Source: Kitasatospora humi (GTDB lineage Bacteria > Actinomycetota > Actinomycetes > Streptomycetales > Streptomycetaceae). Taken from it: a DNA stretch of 64,000 bases. Both the position numbers and the translations under genes were made by a program. Location: the NCBI RefSeq assembly GCF_020907985.1, contig NZ_JAJJPA010000016.1, forward strand, positions 62,001-126,000. Reading direction: 5' to 3'. Below, one piece after another: positions 8,764 through 17,721 of the stretch (position 1 is the first letter of the stretch; each line of letters opens with the position of its first letter). Below the pieces are notes generated by a model, which made no database searches, was not told the origin of the DNA, and saw nothing but the letters and a program-made list of their open reading frames with translations.

Positions 8764-9642
8764 TCAGCGATCCGCGGTCACCGCCGGCTCGTCCCGACCG
8801 CACGACAGAGTCCCTTGCAGCAACCGGAGTCCGATCTCGCCGGTCGATCCCGGTGCAGCACTGTAGAGCAGCAGCCAGTGACCCGAGCCGTCGGCCGGCT
8901 GCAGGGTCTCGAAGTCCAACTCCAGCGGGCCGACCACCGGATGGTGGAAGGACTTGCGGCCACTGGTGCAGTTGGCGACCGACTGCTTGGCCCAGAGTGC
9001 CGCGAACTCCTCGCTCTTCAGCAGCAGTTCGCCGGTCAGCTCGGCCAACCGCCGGTCGTCCGCATGACCGCCGGCCGCCAGCCGCAGCGAGGCCACCGCG
9101 CGCCGGGCCTCCGTGGCCCAGTCGGGATACAGCTCGCGCGTGTGCGGGTCGAGGAAGAGCATCCGCTGCAGGTTGGGCCGGTCGTCGGGGCGTTCCGGCG
9201 CGCCGCGGTCCAGGTGGCCGGCCACCAGGGCGTGCCCGAGCGCGTTCCAGGCGAGCACGTCGCGACGGCGGTCCAGCACCACGGCCGGGACCCCGTCCAT
9301 CGCCTCGATCAGCTGGCGGGTCGCCGGCCGCACCTGCTGCGGACGCTCCGCCGGGCGGCGCCTGGCCCGTTGCGGGCGGGCCAGATTGCGCAGGTGGGCG
9401 TGCTCGTCCGGGGTCAACCGGAGCGCCCGGGCCAGGGCGTCGAGCACCGCCTCCGAGGCGTTGCCGCTCTGCCCCTGCTCCAGTCGCGTGTAGTACGCCG
9501 CGCTGACGCCCGCGAGCTGCGCCAACTCCTCCCGGCGCAGCCCCGGCACCCGCCGCCGGCCGCCGAACCGGGCCAGCCCGACGTCCTCCGGTCGCAGCCG
9601 GGCCCGGTGCGCCCGCAGGAACTCTCCGAGATCCGTGTCCAT
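8764..9642 (-). CDS. XRE-family regulator with MmyB-like ligand-binding domain
   Basis: 292 aa. N-terminal helix-turn-helix at about residues 30-85 (LRREELAQLAGVSAAYYTRL), followed by a C-terminal region typical of actinomycete MmyB-like regulators (a PAS-like fold, reported to bind fatty acids in family members). ATG at 9642 gives the usual start MDTDLGEFLRAHRARL. It is divergent from the MFS exporter with a 130-bp gap; the arrangement suggests it controls that exporter. Confidence 0.88.
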   Translation of the reverse strand: MDTDLGEFLRAHRARLRPEDVGLARFGGRRRVPGLRREELAQLAGVSAAYYTRLEQGQSGNASEAVLDALARALRLTPDEHAHLRNLARPQRARRRPAERPQQVRPATRQLIEAMDGVPAVVLDRRRDVLAWNALGHALVAGHLDRGAPERPDDRPNLQRMLFLDPHTRELYPDWATEARRAVASLRLAAGGHADDRRLAELTGELLLKSEEFAALWAKQSVANCTSGRKSFHHPVVGPLELDFETLQPADGSGHWLLLYSAAPGSTGEIGLRLLQGTLSCGRDEPAVTADR

Positions 9643-9772
9643 GCGGACGAGTATCGCGCGAACCGGCTCCCGCAGCCTGACCCTGCCAGTGGTACCAACC
9701 GCTCGGGGATGGCTGTCCTCGACGCCCCGCCAAAGACTTCCGGTGATCACAAATCCGGAGGGACTTCACGAC

Positions 9773-11158
9773 ATGGCAGTACTCGACAGGACGTCAGCCG
9801 CAGCCGCCGACCGGCTCACCAGCCGCTCCCGGTTGGTCCTGACCGTCCTACTGGTGGCCCAGTTCACCCTGGCGGTGGACTTCTCGATCCTGAACGTCGC
9901 ATTGCCCGCGATCGGCCGGGGCCTGGGCTTCTCGCTCGGCCAACTCCAGTGGGTGGCGACGGCATTCGCACTCGCGGCAGCCGGATTCACCCTGTTCTTC
10001 GGCCGGCTCGCCGATCTGGTCGGACGCCGCCGGCTGTTCCTGCTCGGCCTGGCACTGCTGGGCGCGGCCTCACTGCTGGGCGGCTTCGCGGTGAACCCTG
10101 CGATGCTGCTGACCGCCCGGGTCGCCCAGGGGCTGGCGACCGCGGCGGTCACCCCGGCCGGCCTGGCGCTGCTCACCTCGGCCTTCCCGGAAGGTCCGCT
10201 GCGAGAACGGGCGTTGGGGCTCAACGGCGCATTGATGTCGGCCGGGTTCACCACCGGCGCGGTGCTCGGCGGTGTGCTGACCGACCTGCTCAGCTGGCGG
10301 TGGGCCTTCCTGCTCAACGTGCCGGTGGTGCTGGCCGTGCTGCTGATCGCGCCCCGGGTGCTGACGGAGAGCCGCGGCACGCGTGACCGGCTGGACCTGT
10401 TCGGCGCGGTCACCGTGACGACCGGCCTGCTGGCCCTCGTCACCGGACTGACCACACCTGCCCTGCGCATGGCGGGACTGTTCGCCGGATCGGTGCTGCT
10501 GGCAGCCTGCTACCTGATCGAGCGCCGGACCGCGCGCCCGCTGGTGCCGGTGCGGATCCTCCACCGACCAACTGTGCTGTGGGGAAACCTGATCGGATTG
10601 CTGGCCTTCGCCACCGAGACCTCGCTGGTCTTCCTGCTCACCCTCTACCTGCAGCGGGTGCTCGGCTTCGCGCCGCTCGCCGCCGGCCTCTGCTTCGCCG
10701 TGCTGGGCCTGGGCACGGTGACCGGCGGGGTGACGGCGGCCCGGGTGATCGGCCGGCTCGGCACCACCCGGGCGCTGGTGCTCGGCGGTGCGGTGCAGGC
10801 GCTGGCCACGGCGGCGCTGATCACGCTGGGGGAGGGGCGCGGGTGGCTGGGTCTGCTGCTGGCGGCCACCTTCGTCGGCGGCGTCGGCAACATGCTGGTG
10901 ATCGTGGGGTTCATGGTCACCGCCACCTCGGGCCTCCCGGCCGCCGACCAGGGCACCGCGACCGGGCTGGCCACCATGACCCAGCAGATCGGGATCACCA
11001 TGGGCACGCCCGTGATGAGCGCGATCGCGACCGCCGGTCTCGGTGGCCTGGCCGGCACGGCCGCGGTGCTGCACGGCGTCGCTACCGCCATCGCGGCCAA
11101 TGCGGCACTGGTGGTCGTCGGCATCCTGGTGGCCGGGGTCGCGCTGCGCAGGCGGTAG
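9773..11158 (+). CDS. MFS transporter, DHA2 (14-helix) drug exporter-like
   Basis: 461-aa integral membrane protein. Motif A appears as FGRLADLVGRRRLF after helix 2, and motif C-like sequence lies in MSAGFTTGAVLGGVLTD. Length and helix count fit DHA2 proton-coupled multidrug efflux pumps. ATG at 9773 has GGAGG about eleven bases upstream. The gene is divergent from the XRE regulator. Its last codons and stop are part of the first unit of a 58-bp tandem repeat that continues downstream. Confidence 0.9.
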   Translation: MAVLDRTSAAAADRLTSRSRLVLTVLLVAQFTLAVDFSILNVALPAIGRGLGFSLGQLQWVATAFALAAAGFTLFFGRLADLVGRRRLFLLGLALLGAASLLGGFAVNPAMLLTARVAQGLATAAVTPAGLALLTSAFPEGPLRERALGLNGALMSAGFTTGAVLGGVLTDLLSWRWAFLLNVPVVLAVLLIAPRVLTESRGTRDRLDLFGAVTVTTGLLALVTGLTTPALRMAGLFAGSVLLAACYLIERRTARPLVPVRILHRPTVLWGNLIGLLAFATETSLVFLLTLYLQRVLGFAPLAAGLCFAVLGLGTVTGGVTAARVIGRLGTTRALVLGGAVQALATAALITLGEGRGWLGLLLAATFVGGVGNMLVIVGFMVTATSGLPAADQGTATGLATMTQQIGITMGTPVMSAIATAGLGGLAGTAAVLHGVATAIAANAALVVVGILVAGVALRRR

Positions 11159-11330
11159 CCAACGGCGCCGGTGGACACGGTGGTTCACCGGTACGGTGGC
11201 GGTGCGCGGGCGGTAGCCAACGGCGCCGGTGGACGGGGTGGTTCACCGGCACGGTGGCGGTGCGCGGGCGGTGGCCGATCGGGCCGGTCGACGCGGTGGT
11301 CCAGCGCAGCGGTGGCCGACCGGTTGCCGG
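11159..11330. repeat. 58-bp tandem repeat copying the MFS gene tail
   Basis: Three successive units begin at 11159, 11217 and 11275, with a shorter degenerate unit to about 11330. Units share the order CCAACGGCGCCGGTGGA, GGTGGTTCACCGG and GGTGGCGGTGCGCGGGCGGT. The end of each unit matches the last codons of the MFS gene (CAGGCGGTAG), so the repeat seems to have grown by copying the gene's 3' end. It separates two convergent genes. Confidence 0.85.
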
Positions 11331-11351
11331 CCGGGGCCGACCAGCAGCCCG

Positions 11352-12242
11352 TCACCCGACGGTGGGCCGCGCGCCCACCACCGCCACCGCCTGCGCGCCG
11401 GCCGCACACCCCGCTGCCAGCGCCCGCTGCTGGTCCGCCCCGGCCAGCAGCGCCGCCAGGTACCCGCCGGCGAAGGCGTCACCCGCCCCGGTGCTGTCCA
11501 CCGCCGCGGTCGGCACCCCGGCCGCGCGGGCGACCACCGCACCGGCCCGGGCGGCGATGGCACCCGCCGCCCCGAGCTTGACCACCGCGGTGCCGGCCCA
11601 CTGGCTGAGCGCGATCGCCGCCGCCTCCGGTTCGGCCTCGCCGCTGAGTAGTCGGGCCTCCTCCAGGTTGGGCAGCAGCACGTCGATCCCGGTCACGGCC
11701 GCACGGAACGCCGGCACCCCCAACTCCCCCAGGAAGCCCGTGGAGGCCGGGTCCACGCTCACCGGCACCCCGGCGGCCCGCGCAGCCGCGATCGCCGCCC
11801 GTGCCAACTCCCGTCCGGCGGGCGGAAAGAGCAGGTAGCCGGAGAGATGGAGGCGGCCGACTCCCGCCAGCAGCCCCGGATCCCAGTCCGCCAGCCGCAA
11901 CCCGGACGCGGCCCCGACATCGGTCACCATGCTGCGCTCGGCCGTCTCGTCCACCAGCGCTATCACCACCCCGGTCGGCTGCTCCGGCGCCACCACCAGT
12001 TGCGCCGTCACTCCGGCGGCCGCCAGCGCGGCGCGGTGCCAGTCGGCCGAGTCGGCCCCCACCCGGGCCAGTACCCGCACCTCCCGAGCTCCCGAACGCG
12101 CCGCCCAGGCAGCGGTGTTGCCCGCCGCGCCACCGGGCATCAGGGTGATCCGGGCGGGCGTGTCGGTGTTCGGCGCCAGCGGCCCGCGATGCCGGGCGAC
12201 CACATCGGTGACCACGTTGCCGATCACCAGGAGGCCGTTCAC
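11352..12242 (-). CDS. psuK: PfkB-family kinase, probable pseudouridine kinase
   Basis: 296-aa ribokinase-fold enzyme. Substrate/Gly motif LMPGGAAGNTAAWAA is at about residues 33-47, and the ATP/anion-hole signature DSTGAGDAFAGGYLAAL is near residues 247-263. GTG start at 12242 overlaps the psuG stop as GTGA, so the two genes are translationally coupled. PsuK phosphorylates pseudouridine to its 5'-phosphate, which PsuG then splits; the assignment rests mainly on this pairing. Frames are open far upstream through psuG, but that is a shadow. Confidence 0.85.
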   Translation of the reverse strand: MNGLLVIGNVVTDVVARHRGPLAPNTDTPARITLMPGGAAGNTAAWAARSGAREVRVLARVGADSADWHRAALAAAGVTAQLVVAPEQPTGVVIALVDETAERSMVTDVGAASGLRLADWDPGLLAGVGRLHLSGYLLFPPAGRELARAAIAAARAAGVPVSVDPASTGFLGELGVPAFRAAVTGIDVLLPNLEEARLLSGEAEPEAAAIALSQWAGTAVVKLGAAGAIAARAGAVVARAAGVPTAAVDSTGAGDAFAGGYLAALLAGADQQRALAAGCAAGAQAVAVVGARPTVG

Positions 12243-13156
12243 GCGCCCGCCCAGGCGGCGGCGATCCGGGCCGCCAGCCGGACGTTGCCGCGCACCGCGG
12301 CGAGATTGGCTTCCAACGAGGCGCCCTTGGTGTGCTCGGTGAGGTGGGCGAGCAGGAACGGGGTGACGGCCTGCCCGGTGACGCCCTGCCGAGCGGCGGC
12401 GGCGAGCCCGTCGGCCAGCACCCGGTCGTGCAGCAGCGGATCCAACTGCTCCTCGCGTGGCACCGGATTCGCCACCACCAACGCCGACTCGGGCCCGCCG
12501 AGGGAGTCCTGGGCCCGCATCACCGCGGCCACCTGCGCGGGCTCGTGCAGCGTCCAGTCCACCGGGTTGCCCGAACTGCTCAGGTAGAAGCCCGGGAACT
12601 CGTCGGTGCCGAAACCGATGACGCCGACTCCGAGGGTTTCCAGGCGCTGCAGGGTCGCCGGGACGTCCAGGATCGACTTCACGCCCGCGCAGACCACGGT
12701 GATCCGGGTGCGGGCCAGCAGCCCCAGGTCGGCCGACTCGTCCTGGGTGGTGGTCCAGTCCCGGTGCACGCCGCCCAGTCCGCCGGTGGCGAAGACCCGG
12801 ATCCCGGCCCGCGCCGCCAGGAAGGCGGTGCCGGAGACGGTCGTGGCACCGCTGGTGCCGGTGGCCAGCGCGGGCGCGAGGTCGCGGAAGCCGAACTTGC
12901 GCAGGCCCTCCTGGTTGGCCACCCGGTCCAGCCCGACGGCGTCCAGGCCGATCCGGACGGTGCCGTCCAGCACCGCGATGGTGGCGGGCACCGCGCCGTT
13001 CGCCCGGACCAGTTCCTCCAACTCGCCGGCGACCTCCCGGTTGCGGGGGCGGGGGAGACCGTGCGCGATGATCGTCGATTCCAGCGCGACCACCGGCGCG
13101 CCCCGGTCGAGTGCGTCGCGGACCTCGGCTGAGTACTGGTGCGTGGTTGGCGTCAT
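12239..13156 (-). CDS. psuG: Pseudouridine-5'-phosphate glycosidase
   Basis: 305 aa. Reversibly cleaves the C-C glycosidic bond of pseudouridine 5'-phosphate to uracil and ribose 5-phosphate. Family blocks are easy to see: VALESTIIAHGLPRPRN, TGTSGATTVSGT, FATGGLGGVHR, VCAGVKSILD and GFGTDEFPGFY. Start ATG at 13156 (MTPTTHQYSAEV) fits the family; an upstream GTG at 13198 would add 14 residues. The downstream kinase overlaps by 4 bp. Together they would salvage modified nucleoside from RNA turnover. Confidence 0.92.
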   Translation of the reverse strand: MTPTTHQYSAEVRDALDRGAPVVALESTIIAHGLPRPRNREVAGELEELVRANGAVPATIAVLDGTVRIGLDAVGLDRVANQEGLRKFGFRDLAPALATGTSGATTVSGTAFLAARAGIRVFATGGLGGVHRDWTTTQDESADLGLLARTRITVVCAGVKSILDVPATLQRLETLGVGVIGFGTDEFPGFYLSSSGNPVDWTLHEPAQVAAVMRAQDSLGGPESALVVANPVPREEQLDPLLHDRVLADGLAAAARQGVTGQAVTPFLLAHLTEHTKGASLEANLAAVRGNVRLAARIAAAWAGA

Positions 13157-13491
13157 TCCGGATACCTGGCGTGGCGCACCGCCGCTCAAACCTGGCACTC
13201 ATGCAACGGCGATCGCATGCGCACAGAAGCAATCACGAACAAACAGATTGATCGCGTGGGCACGAGTGCTTGTGTGGACTCTTGTCGACACCCTGTCAGT
13301 GCAATATCGTATGGCACTGCCGCCCCACCTGGCGGTGCGGCTGCAGCCGCGCAGTCTCCCCCATGCAGTGCCTCGTCGACGGCACCTCCCCGAGTGCTGC
13401 CCTCGTGTCCCCCACCGCATTTCCTTGCCCCCGCCCGATGCCGTCCGCGGTCGAGCCGGGTGCTTTCGCGACCCCAGAAGGAATGTGACAC
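13157..13491. other. Divergent intergenic region of psuG and the secreted metallopeptidase-like gene
   Basis: 335 bp with noticeably lower GC in 13200-13310. It contains a candidate + promoter (13282-13310) and an A/T-richer stretch with ACGAACAAACAG on the + strand that could hold the psuG control region. No coding potential seen. Confidence 0.5.
13282..13310 (+). promoter_or_regulatory. Candidate housekeeping promoter for the secreted metallopeptidase-like gene
   Basis: -35-like TTGTCG at 13282-13287, 17-bp spacer, -10-like TATCGT at 13305-13310 (matches TANNNT). It would leave an untranslated leader of about 175 nt before GTG 13492. Confidence 0.4.
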
Positions 13492-15477
13492 GTGCTCAGA
13501 CATCGAGCCGGCCTGCTGCTGCGCAGTAGGCGAACCCTGATGGTCGGCCTCGCCGCCGGCCTGGCCGCAGCCGGGCTGGCGAGCCCGCTGGCCGCGATGG
13601 CCGACCCCCACCCCGCCACCCACGGAACCGTTCAGGCCCAGGCCAGGCCGGACACTCCCACCGCCCAGGGCCCGCACAAGGCCGCGGCCTTCAAGCCGCG
13701 CGCCGCCAAGACCGGACCGATCGCGACCGCCGGCAAGGGTGGCGGCAAGGTCACCCCGCAGACCGCCGACGGGGCCGACCCCGGTCCGCAGGGCGACGGC
13801 TCGGTGGCCAACGAGTACGACCTGCAGATGACTTACAAGGGCGCGCAGGACTCGGCGGGCATCGTCACCGGCCCGCCCAAGGTCTACCTGGTGCTGTGGG
13901 GCTCCCAGTGGGGCACGCCGTCGACCAACTCCAGCGGTGACGTGGTGCCCTCCGGCGACCCGGACGGCGCGGCCGCCTACCAGCAGGACTTCTTCAAGGG
14001 CCTGGGCAGCGCCGGCGACGGCTGGAGCGCCGTGCTGACCCAGTACTGCGAGGGGATCCAGGCGGGCAGCATCCAGTGTCCCGCCAGTGCCGCCCACATC
14101 CAGTACCCGCAGCCCGGCAGCGTGCTGGCCGGCGTCTGGGTGGACAACGCGGCCGCGGCCCCGCAGGCCGCCACCGAGCCCCAGCTGGGTGCCGAAGTGC
14201 TCGCCGCCGCCCAGCACTTCGGCAACCTCACCGAGGCTCAGAACCGCAACGTGCAGTACATCATCGACTCGCCGCAGGGCACCAACCCGGACAAGTGGAA
14301 GGACCTGGGCTACTGCGCCTGGCACGACTTCCAGCACACCCAGTACGGTTCGCTCGCCTACACCAACATGCCGTACCTGCCCGACGTGGCCGGCTGCGGC
14401 GCCAACTGGTTCGGTGAGAACACCGCGCGCGGCAAGCTGGACGGCTACGGCATCATCGGCGGCCACGAGTACGCCGAGACGCTGACCGACCCCAACACCC
14501 CGGGCGGCTGGACCGACGCCACCGGCCAGGAGATCGCGGACAAGTGCGCCTGGATCCCCCAGGGCGCCAACGGCGGGCTGTTCTTCGAGAACCTCTCCAC
14601 CGGCTCGTTCCCGCTGCAGACGCTCTGGTCCAACAGCGACCACCTGTGCCAGTCCTCGGACCCGATCGTGACCGGGCCGACCCTCACCCTGAGCGTGATG
14701 TGCGACCGGACCGACGCTCCCAACTCCCCGGTCAACATCGGCGCGGTGGCGGCGGACAGCTCCGGCGCGACGGTCAGCTACAGCGCCACCGGACTGCCGA
14801 ACGGCCTGAGCATCAACTCCGGCACCGGTGCCATCACCGGCACCAGCTCCGGCACCAACGGCTGGCAGCGGATCACCGTCAACGCCACGGACGCGGGCGG
14901 CCGCACCGCCAGCACCGGCTTCTGGGAGAACATCGGTTCCGGCCAGACCGGTTGCACCGGCGGCCCGGAGCAGCTGATCGACCCGGGCTTCGAGAACGGC
15001 TCGGCCGACGTCGACCACACCGTGATGACCGACGCGTGGAGCCCGTCCGGCTACAACATCGTCACGCCGTCCAGCCTGCACTCGGCGCACACCGGCATGT
15101 GGTACGCGTGGCTCGGCCAGAACGGCAGCGGCGCCGACGACTCGATCACCACCTCGCTGAACACCTACCCGGGCTACCGGAGCGCCAACTTCTCGTTCTG
15201 GTTGGACACCGAGTCCAGCAACACCACGGGCGGCAACCCCGACACCCTCCAGCTGATCGCCTACTCGCAGTACGACGGCCATGAGCTGGGCGTGGTGAAG
15301 ACCTGGAGCAGCGCGGGCAGCCAGCCGGGCTACCAGCAGCAGTCCGTCGACCTGGCCCCGTACATCGGCCAGGTCGGCTGGGGCACGACCATCACCCTCA
15401 AGTTGGTGTCCCACGAGAGCGGTTCGACCCCCACGACCGCCTTCCTGATCGACGACGCCTCGGCTCACGAGGGCTGA
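13492..15477 (+). CDS. Large secreted protein, putative metallopeptidase with Ig-like and C-terminal domains
   Basis: 661 aa, exported: LLLRSRRTLMVGLAAGLAAA starts a long signal, cleaved near residue 40. A low-complexity linker precedes a catalytic-like domain (about 100-390) with H325-E-Y-A-E329 followed by TLTDP, a pattern reminiscent of HExxE...TDP motifs in uncharacterised secreted metallopeptidase-like proteins; it is not a classical HExxH. Residues about 400-475 look like a putative-Ig (He_PIG) module (ATGLPNGLSINSGTGAITGT), and the C-terminal ~180 aa resemble a jelly-roll/CBM-like module. GTG start at 13492 has AAGGA nine bases upstream. Peptidase activity is inference. Confidence 0.75.
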   Translation: MLRHRAGLLLRSRRTLMVGLAAGLAAAGLASPLAAMADPHPATHGTVQAQARPDTPTAQGPHKAAAFKPRAAKTGPIATAGKGGGKVTPQTADGADPGPQGDGSVANEYDLQMTYKGAQDSAGIVTGPPKVYLVLWGSQWGTPSTNSSGDVVPSGDPDGAAAYQQDFFKGLGSAGDGWSAVLTQYCEGIQAGSIQCPASAAHIQYPQPGSVLAGVWVDNAAAAPQAATEPQLGAEVLAAAQHFGNLTEAQNRNVQYIIDSPQGTNPDKWKDLGYCAWHDFQHTQYGSLAYTNMPYLPDVAGCGANWFGENTARGKLDGYGIIGGHEYAETLTDPNTPGGWTDATGQEIADKCAWIPQGANGGLFFENLSTGSFPLQTLWSNSDHLCQSSDPIVTGPTLTLSVMCDRTDAPNSPVNIGAVAADSSGATVSYSATGLPNGLSINSGTGAITGTSSGTNGWQRITVNATDAGGRTASTGFWENIGSGQTGCTGGPEQLIDPGFENGSADVDHTVMTDAWSPSGYNIVTPSSLHSAHTGMWYAWLGQNGSGADDSITTSLNTYPGYRSANFSFWLDTESSNTTGGNPDTLQLIAYSQYDGHELGVVKTWSSAGSQPGYQQQSVDLAPYIGQVGWGTTITLKLVSHESGSTPTTAFLIDDASAHEG

Positions 15478-15493
15478 CGCCGCGTCAACTGCC

Positions 15494-15529
15494 CCTGGTC
15501 AGGCCGGTCCGGCGGCCGGCCTGACCAGG
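15494..15529 (+). terminator. Strong hairpin terminator between the two secreted-protein genes
   Basis: CCTGGTCAGGCCGG (15494-15507) pairs perfectly with CCGGCCTGACCAGG (15516-15529): 14-bp stem, 8-nt loop. It begins 17 bp after the stop codon at 15477. Confidence 0.75.
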
Positions 15530-15565
15530 CCACCCCCACTCACTCCACTTCTGGAGCCCCCCCAC

Positions 15566-17650
15566 ATGCGTGTTCCGCTGAAACAACTCGCCGGTGCACT
15601 GGCCACCATGGCGCTCGCCGCCTCCGCCCTCACCACCCTCACCCTCGGCAGTGCCACGCCGGCGGCGGCACTCGGCAACGGCCTCGCCCTCACCCCGCCG
15701 ATGGGCTGGAACTCCTGGAACTCACTCGGCACCGACGTGACCGAGCAACAGGTCCAGCAGACCATCGACTTCATGTCCGCCAACGGCCTGGTGCAGGCCG
15801 GTTACAACACCGTCACCATCGACGACGGCTGGTCGGTGGGCCACCGCGACGGCCAGACCACGGACTTCGTCAAGAACTCCTACGGTGACCTGCAGCTCTA
15901 CGACGCCAACGGCAACCCGGTGTCGGGTACCGACGGCACCGGCAACGACCCCACCTCCGGTCACCTGATCCCGAACGACAACTTCCCCTCGCAGACCGTC
16001 AACGGCCAGACGATGAACGGGATCCAGTACCTGGCGTGGTACGCCCACAGCAAGGGCATGAAGTTCGGCGTCTACGCCACCGACACCTACACCACCTGCC
16101 AGGGACACCCCGGCAGCCTCGGCCACGAGACCACCGACGCGAGCGACTTCGTCTCCTGGGGCGTCGACTTCGTGAAGTACGACGACTGTCCGTACGGTCC
16201 GGCGATCACCGGACCCGACGGCCACAACTACGGCACCCAGGGCCAGGGCAAGGAGCTCACCCAGTCGATCTACGCCCGGGTCCAGACCTTCCAGCACGCG
16301 CTGGACGCCGCCTCGGCCGCCCAGGGCAAGCCCCGGGTGCTGCTGTCGGTCTCCGCCCAGCCCGTCCACACCGGCGTGCCGTACCTGCTGAACGCCAACG
16401 ACCCGGCCCGCACCGACCCGGTGATCGTCGCCGCCGGCACCCCGCAGTACCAGGCGCCCGGCTATTCGCCCACCGGGGTCTGGTGCGGCCAGGTCGCCAA
16501 CATGTGCCGGATCGGCGGCGACCGCGACAGCGAACTCGACGGGGTGCTCTACAACGGGCAGTTGCGGACCGCGCTGCAGTACGCGGGCAACGTCCGGCCC
16601 GGCGGCTGGAACGACCTGGACATGAGCTTCGCGGGTTGGCAGGACACCTCCGGCGTGTGGGGGGTCACGGACACCTGCACCTGCCACAAGCCGTTCACCG
16701 ACGACGAATCGCGCACCGAGCTCTCCATCCTCGCCATGATGGCGGCCCCGCTGGTCTCCGGCGCCGACCTGCGCACCGCCGCCGACTCGCAGCAAACCGA
16801 CAGCGGTTACACCTGGTCGACCGGCATCAACGCCTCCTCGCTGGCGATCCTGAAGAACTCCGACATGATCGCCATCGACCAGGACGCCCTGGGCAAGCCG
16901 GCCGGCCTGGTGGGCAGCGCCCCCGACTCGCCGACCGCACCAGTGATCCTCAAGCGCCAACTGGCCAACGGTGACACGGCCGTGGCCCTGGTCAACCAGG
17001 ACCCGAGCAACTGGGCGATGCCCAGCACCACCCTGAGCGCCCTCGGCCTGACCGGCTCCAGCTACAGCTACAAGGAGATCTGGAGCGGTGCCACCGGCAC
17101 CACCACCGGGACCATCGGCGGCAACTGGATCCCCGCTCACGGGGTGGCGCTCTACCGGCTCAGCGCGAGCGGTGGCAGCGGCGGCACCAACGGCCAGCCG
17201 CCCATCGTCGGCGACGGCAGGTACCACACCATCGCGGCGGGCGGCACCGGCGGCCAGGCACTGGAGGTGCAGGGTGGCTGCGCCGCGCCGGTGGACGGCA
17301 ACACCGACATCAACGCCTACCAGAGCGGCAACCCGGCCCAGCAGTGGCTGTTCACGCCCAACGCGGACGGCACCGTGCACATCACCGACAACTGCACCAC
17401 CTCGGCCCAGACGCACGCCGTGCTCTCGGCGGGCGCCCAGGCCGGCAACACCGCCTACCTGCTGAACGACTACCCGGGCAACCCCTGGCAGAAGTGGAAG
17501 GTGCAGCAGAACACCGCCGGTGCGCTCACCATCACCAACGTCGGCAACGGCATGGTGCTGGACGTCAGCGGCAGCACCGCCGGTTCGGCCGTGGTGACCA
17601 ACCCGGGCAACTCCTCGGCACCGGGCCAGAGCTGGACCGTCACCGCCTGA
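15566..17650 (+). CDS. Secreted GH27 alpha-galactosidase with ricin-type lectin domain
   Basis: 694 aa. Signal peptide of about 35 aa ends at TPAAALG. The GH27 barrel begins TPPMGWNSWNSLG; the nucleophile is D206 in KYDDC and the likely acid/base is D319 in CRIGGDRD. GGWNDLDM is also typical. A beta-sandwich domain follows, then a Gly/Ser linker near residue 535 and a ricin-B/CBM13 trefoil (about 545-694) with NPAQQWLF and PWQKWKV repeats. The enzyme would remove terminal alpha-galactosyl residues from plant polysaccharide outside the cell while the lectin domain binds sugar. It has its own leader after the preceding terminator. Confidence 0.93.
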   Translation: MRVPLKQLAGALATMALAASALTTLTLGSATPAAALGNGLALTPPMGWNSWNSLGTDVTEQQVQQTIDFMSANGLVQAGYNTVTIDDGWSVGHRDGQTTDFVKNSYGDLQLYDANGNPVSGTDGTGNDPTSGHLIPNDNFPSQTVNGQTMNGIQYLAWYAHSKGMKFGVYATDTYTTCQGHPGSLGHETTDASDFVSWGVDFVKYDDCPYGPAITGPDGHNYGTQGQGKELTQSIYARVQTFQHALDAASAAQGKPRVLLSVSAQPVHTGVPYLLNANDPARTDPVIVAAGTPQYQAPGYSPTGVWCGQVANMCRIGGDRDSELDGVLYNGQLRTALQYAGNVRPGGWNDLDMSFAGWQDTSGVWGVTDTCTCHKPFTDDESRTELSILAMMAAPLVSGADLRTAADSQQTDSGYTWSTGINASSLAILKNSDMIAIDQDALGKPAGLVGSAPDSPTAPVILKRQLANGDTAVALVNQDPSNWAMPSTTLSALGLTGSSYSYKEIWSGATGTTTGTIGGNWIPAHGVALYRLSASGGSGGTNGQPPIVGDGRYHTIAAGGTGGQALEVQGGCAAPVDGNTDINAYQSGNPAQQWLFTPNADGTVHITDNCTTSAQTHAVLSAGAQAGNTAYLLNDYPGNPWQKWKVQQNTAGALTITNVGNGMVLDVSGSTAGSAVVTNPGNSSAPGQSWTVTA

Positions 17651-17670
17651 TCGGACATCGGCAGTGGTCG

Positions 17671-17700
17671 CGGCCGGATTCGCTGTGGCGGGTCCGGCCG
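17671..17700 (+). terminator. Hairpin after the alpha-galactosidase gene
   Basis: CGGCCGGA (17671-17678) and TCCGGCCG (17693-17700), 8-bp stem with a 14-nt loop, 20 bp after the stop codon and before the GNAT gene. Confidence 0.45.
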
Positions 17701-17721
17701 GGCTGCTGATTGGATCACGGT

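Noticed and set aside
11352..13232. A single 626-codon minus frame that would fuse a long Arg/Gly-rich region to the PfkB kinase
   Set aside because: The upstream half is the wrong frame of psuG; psuG is complete in its own frame and overlaps the kinase by GTGA, so two separate genes are right.
13186..15468. A 760-codon open frame on the minus strand
   Set aside because: It is fully antisense to the secreted protein gene, lacks family motifs and has the low-complexity Gly/Val/Arg composition typical of shadow frames in GC-rich DNA.
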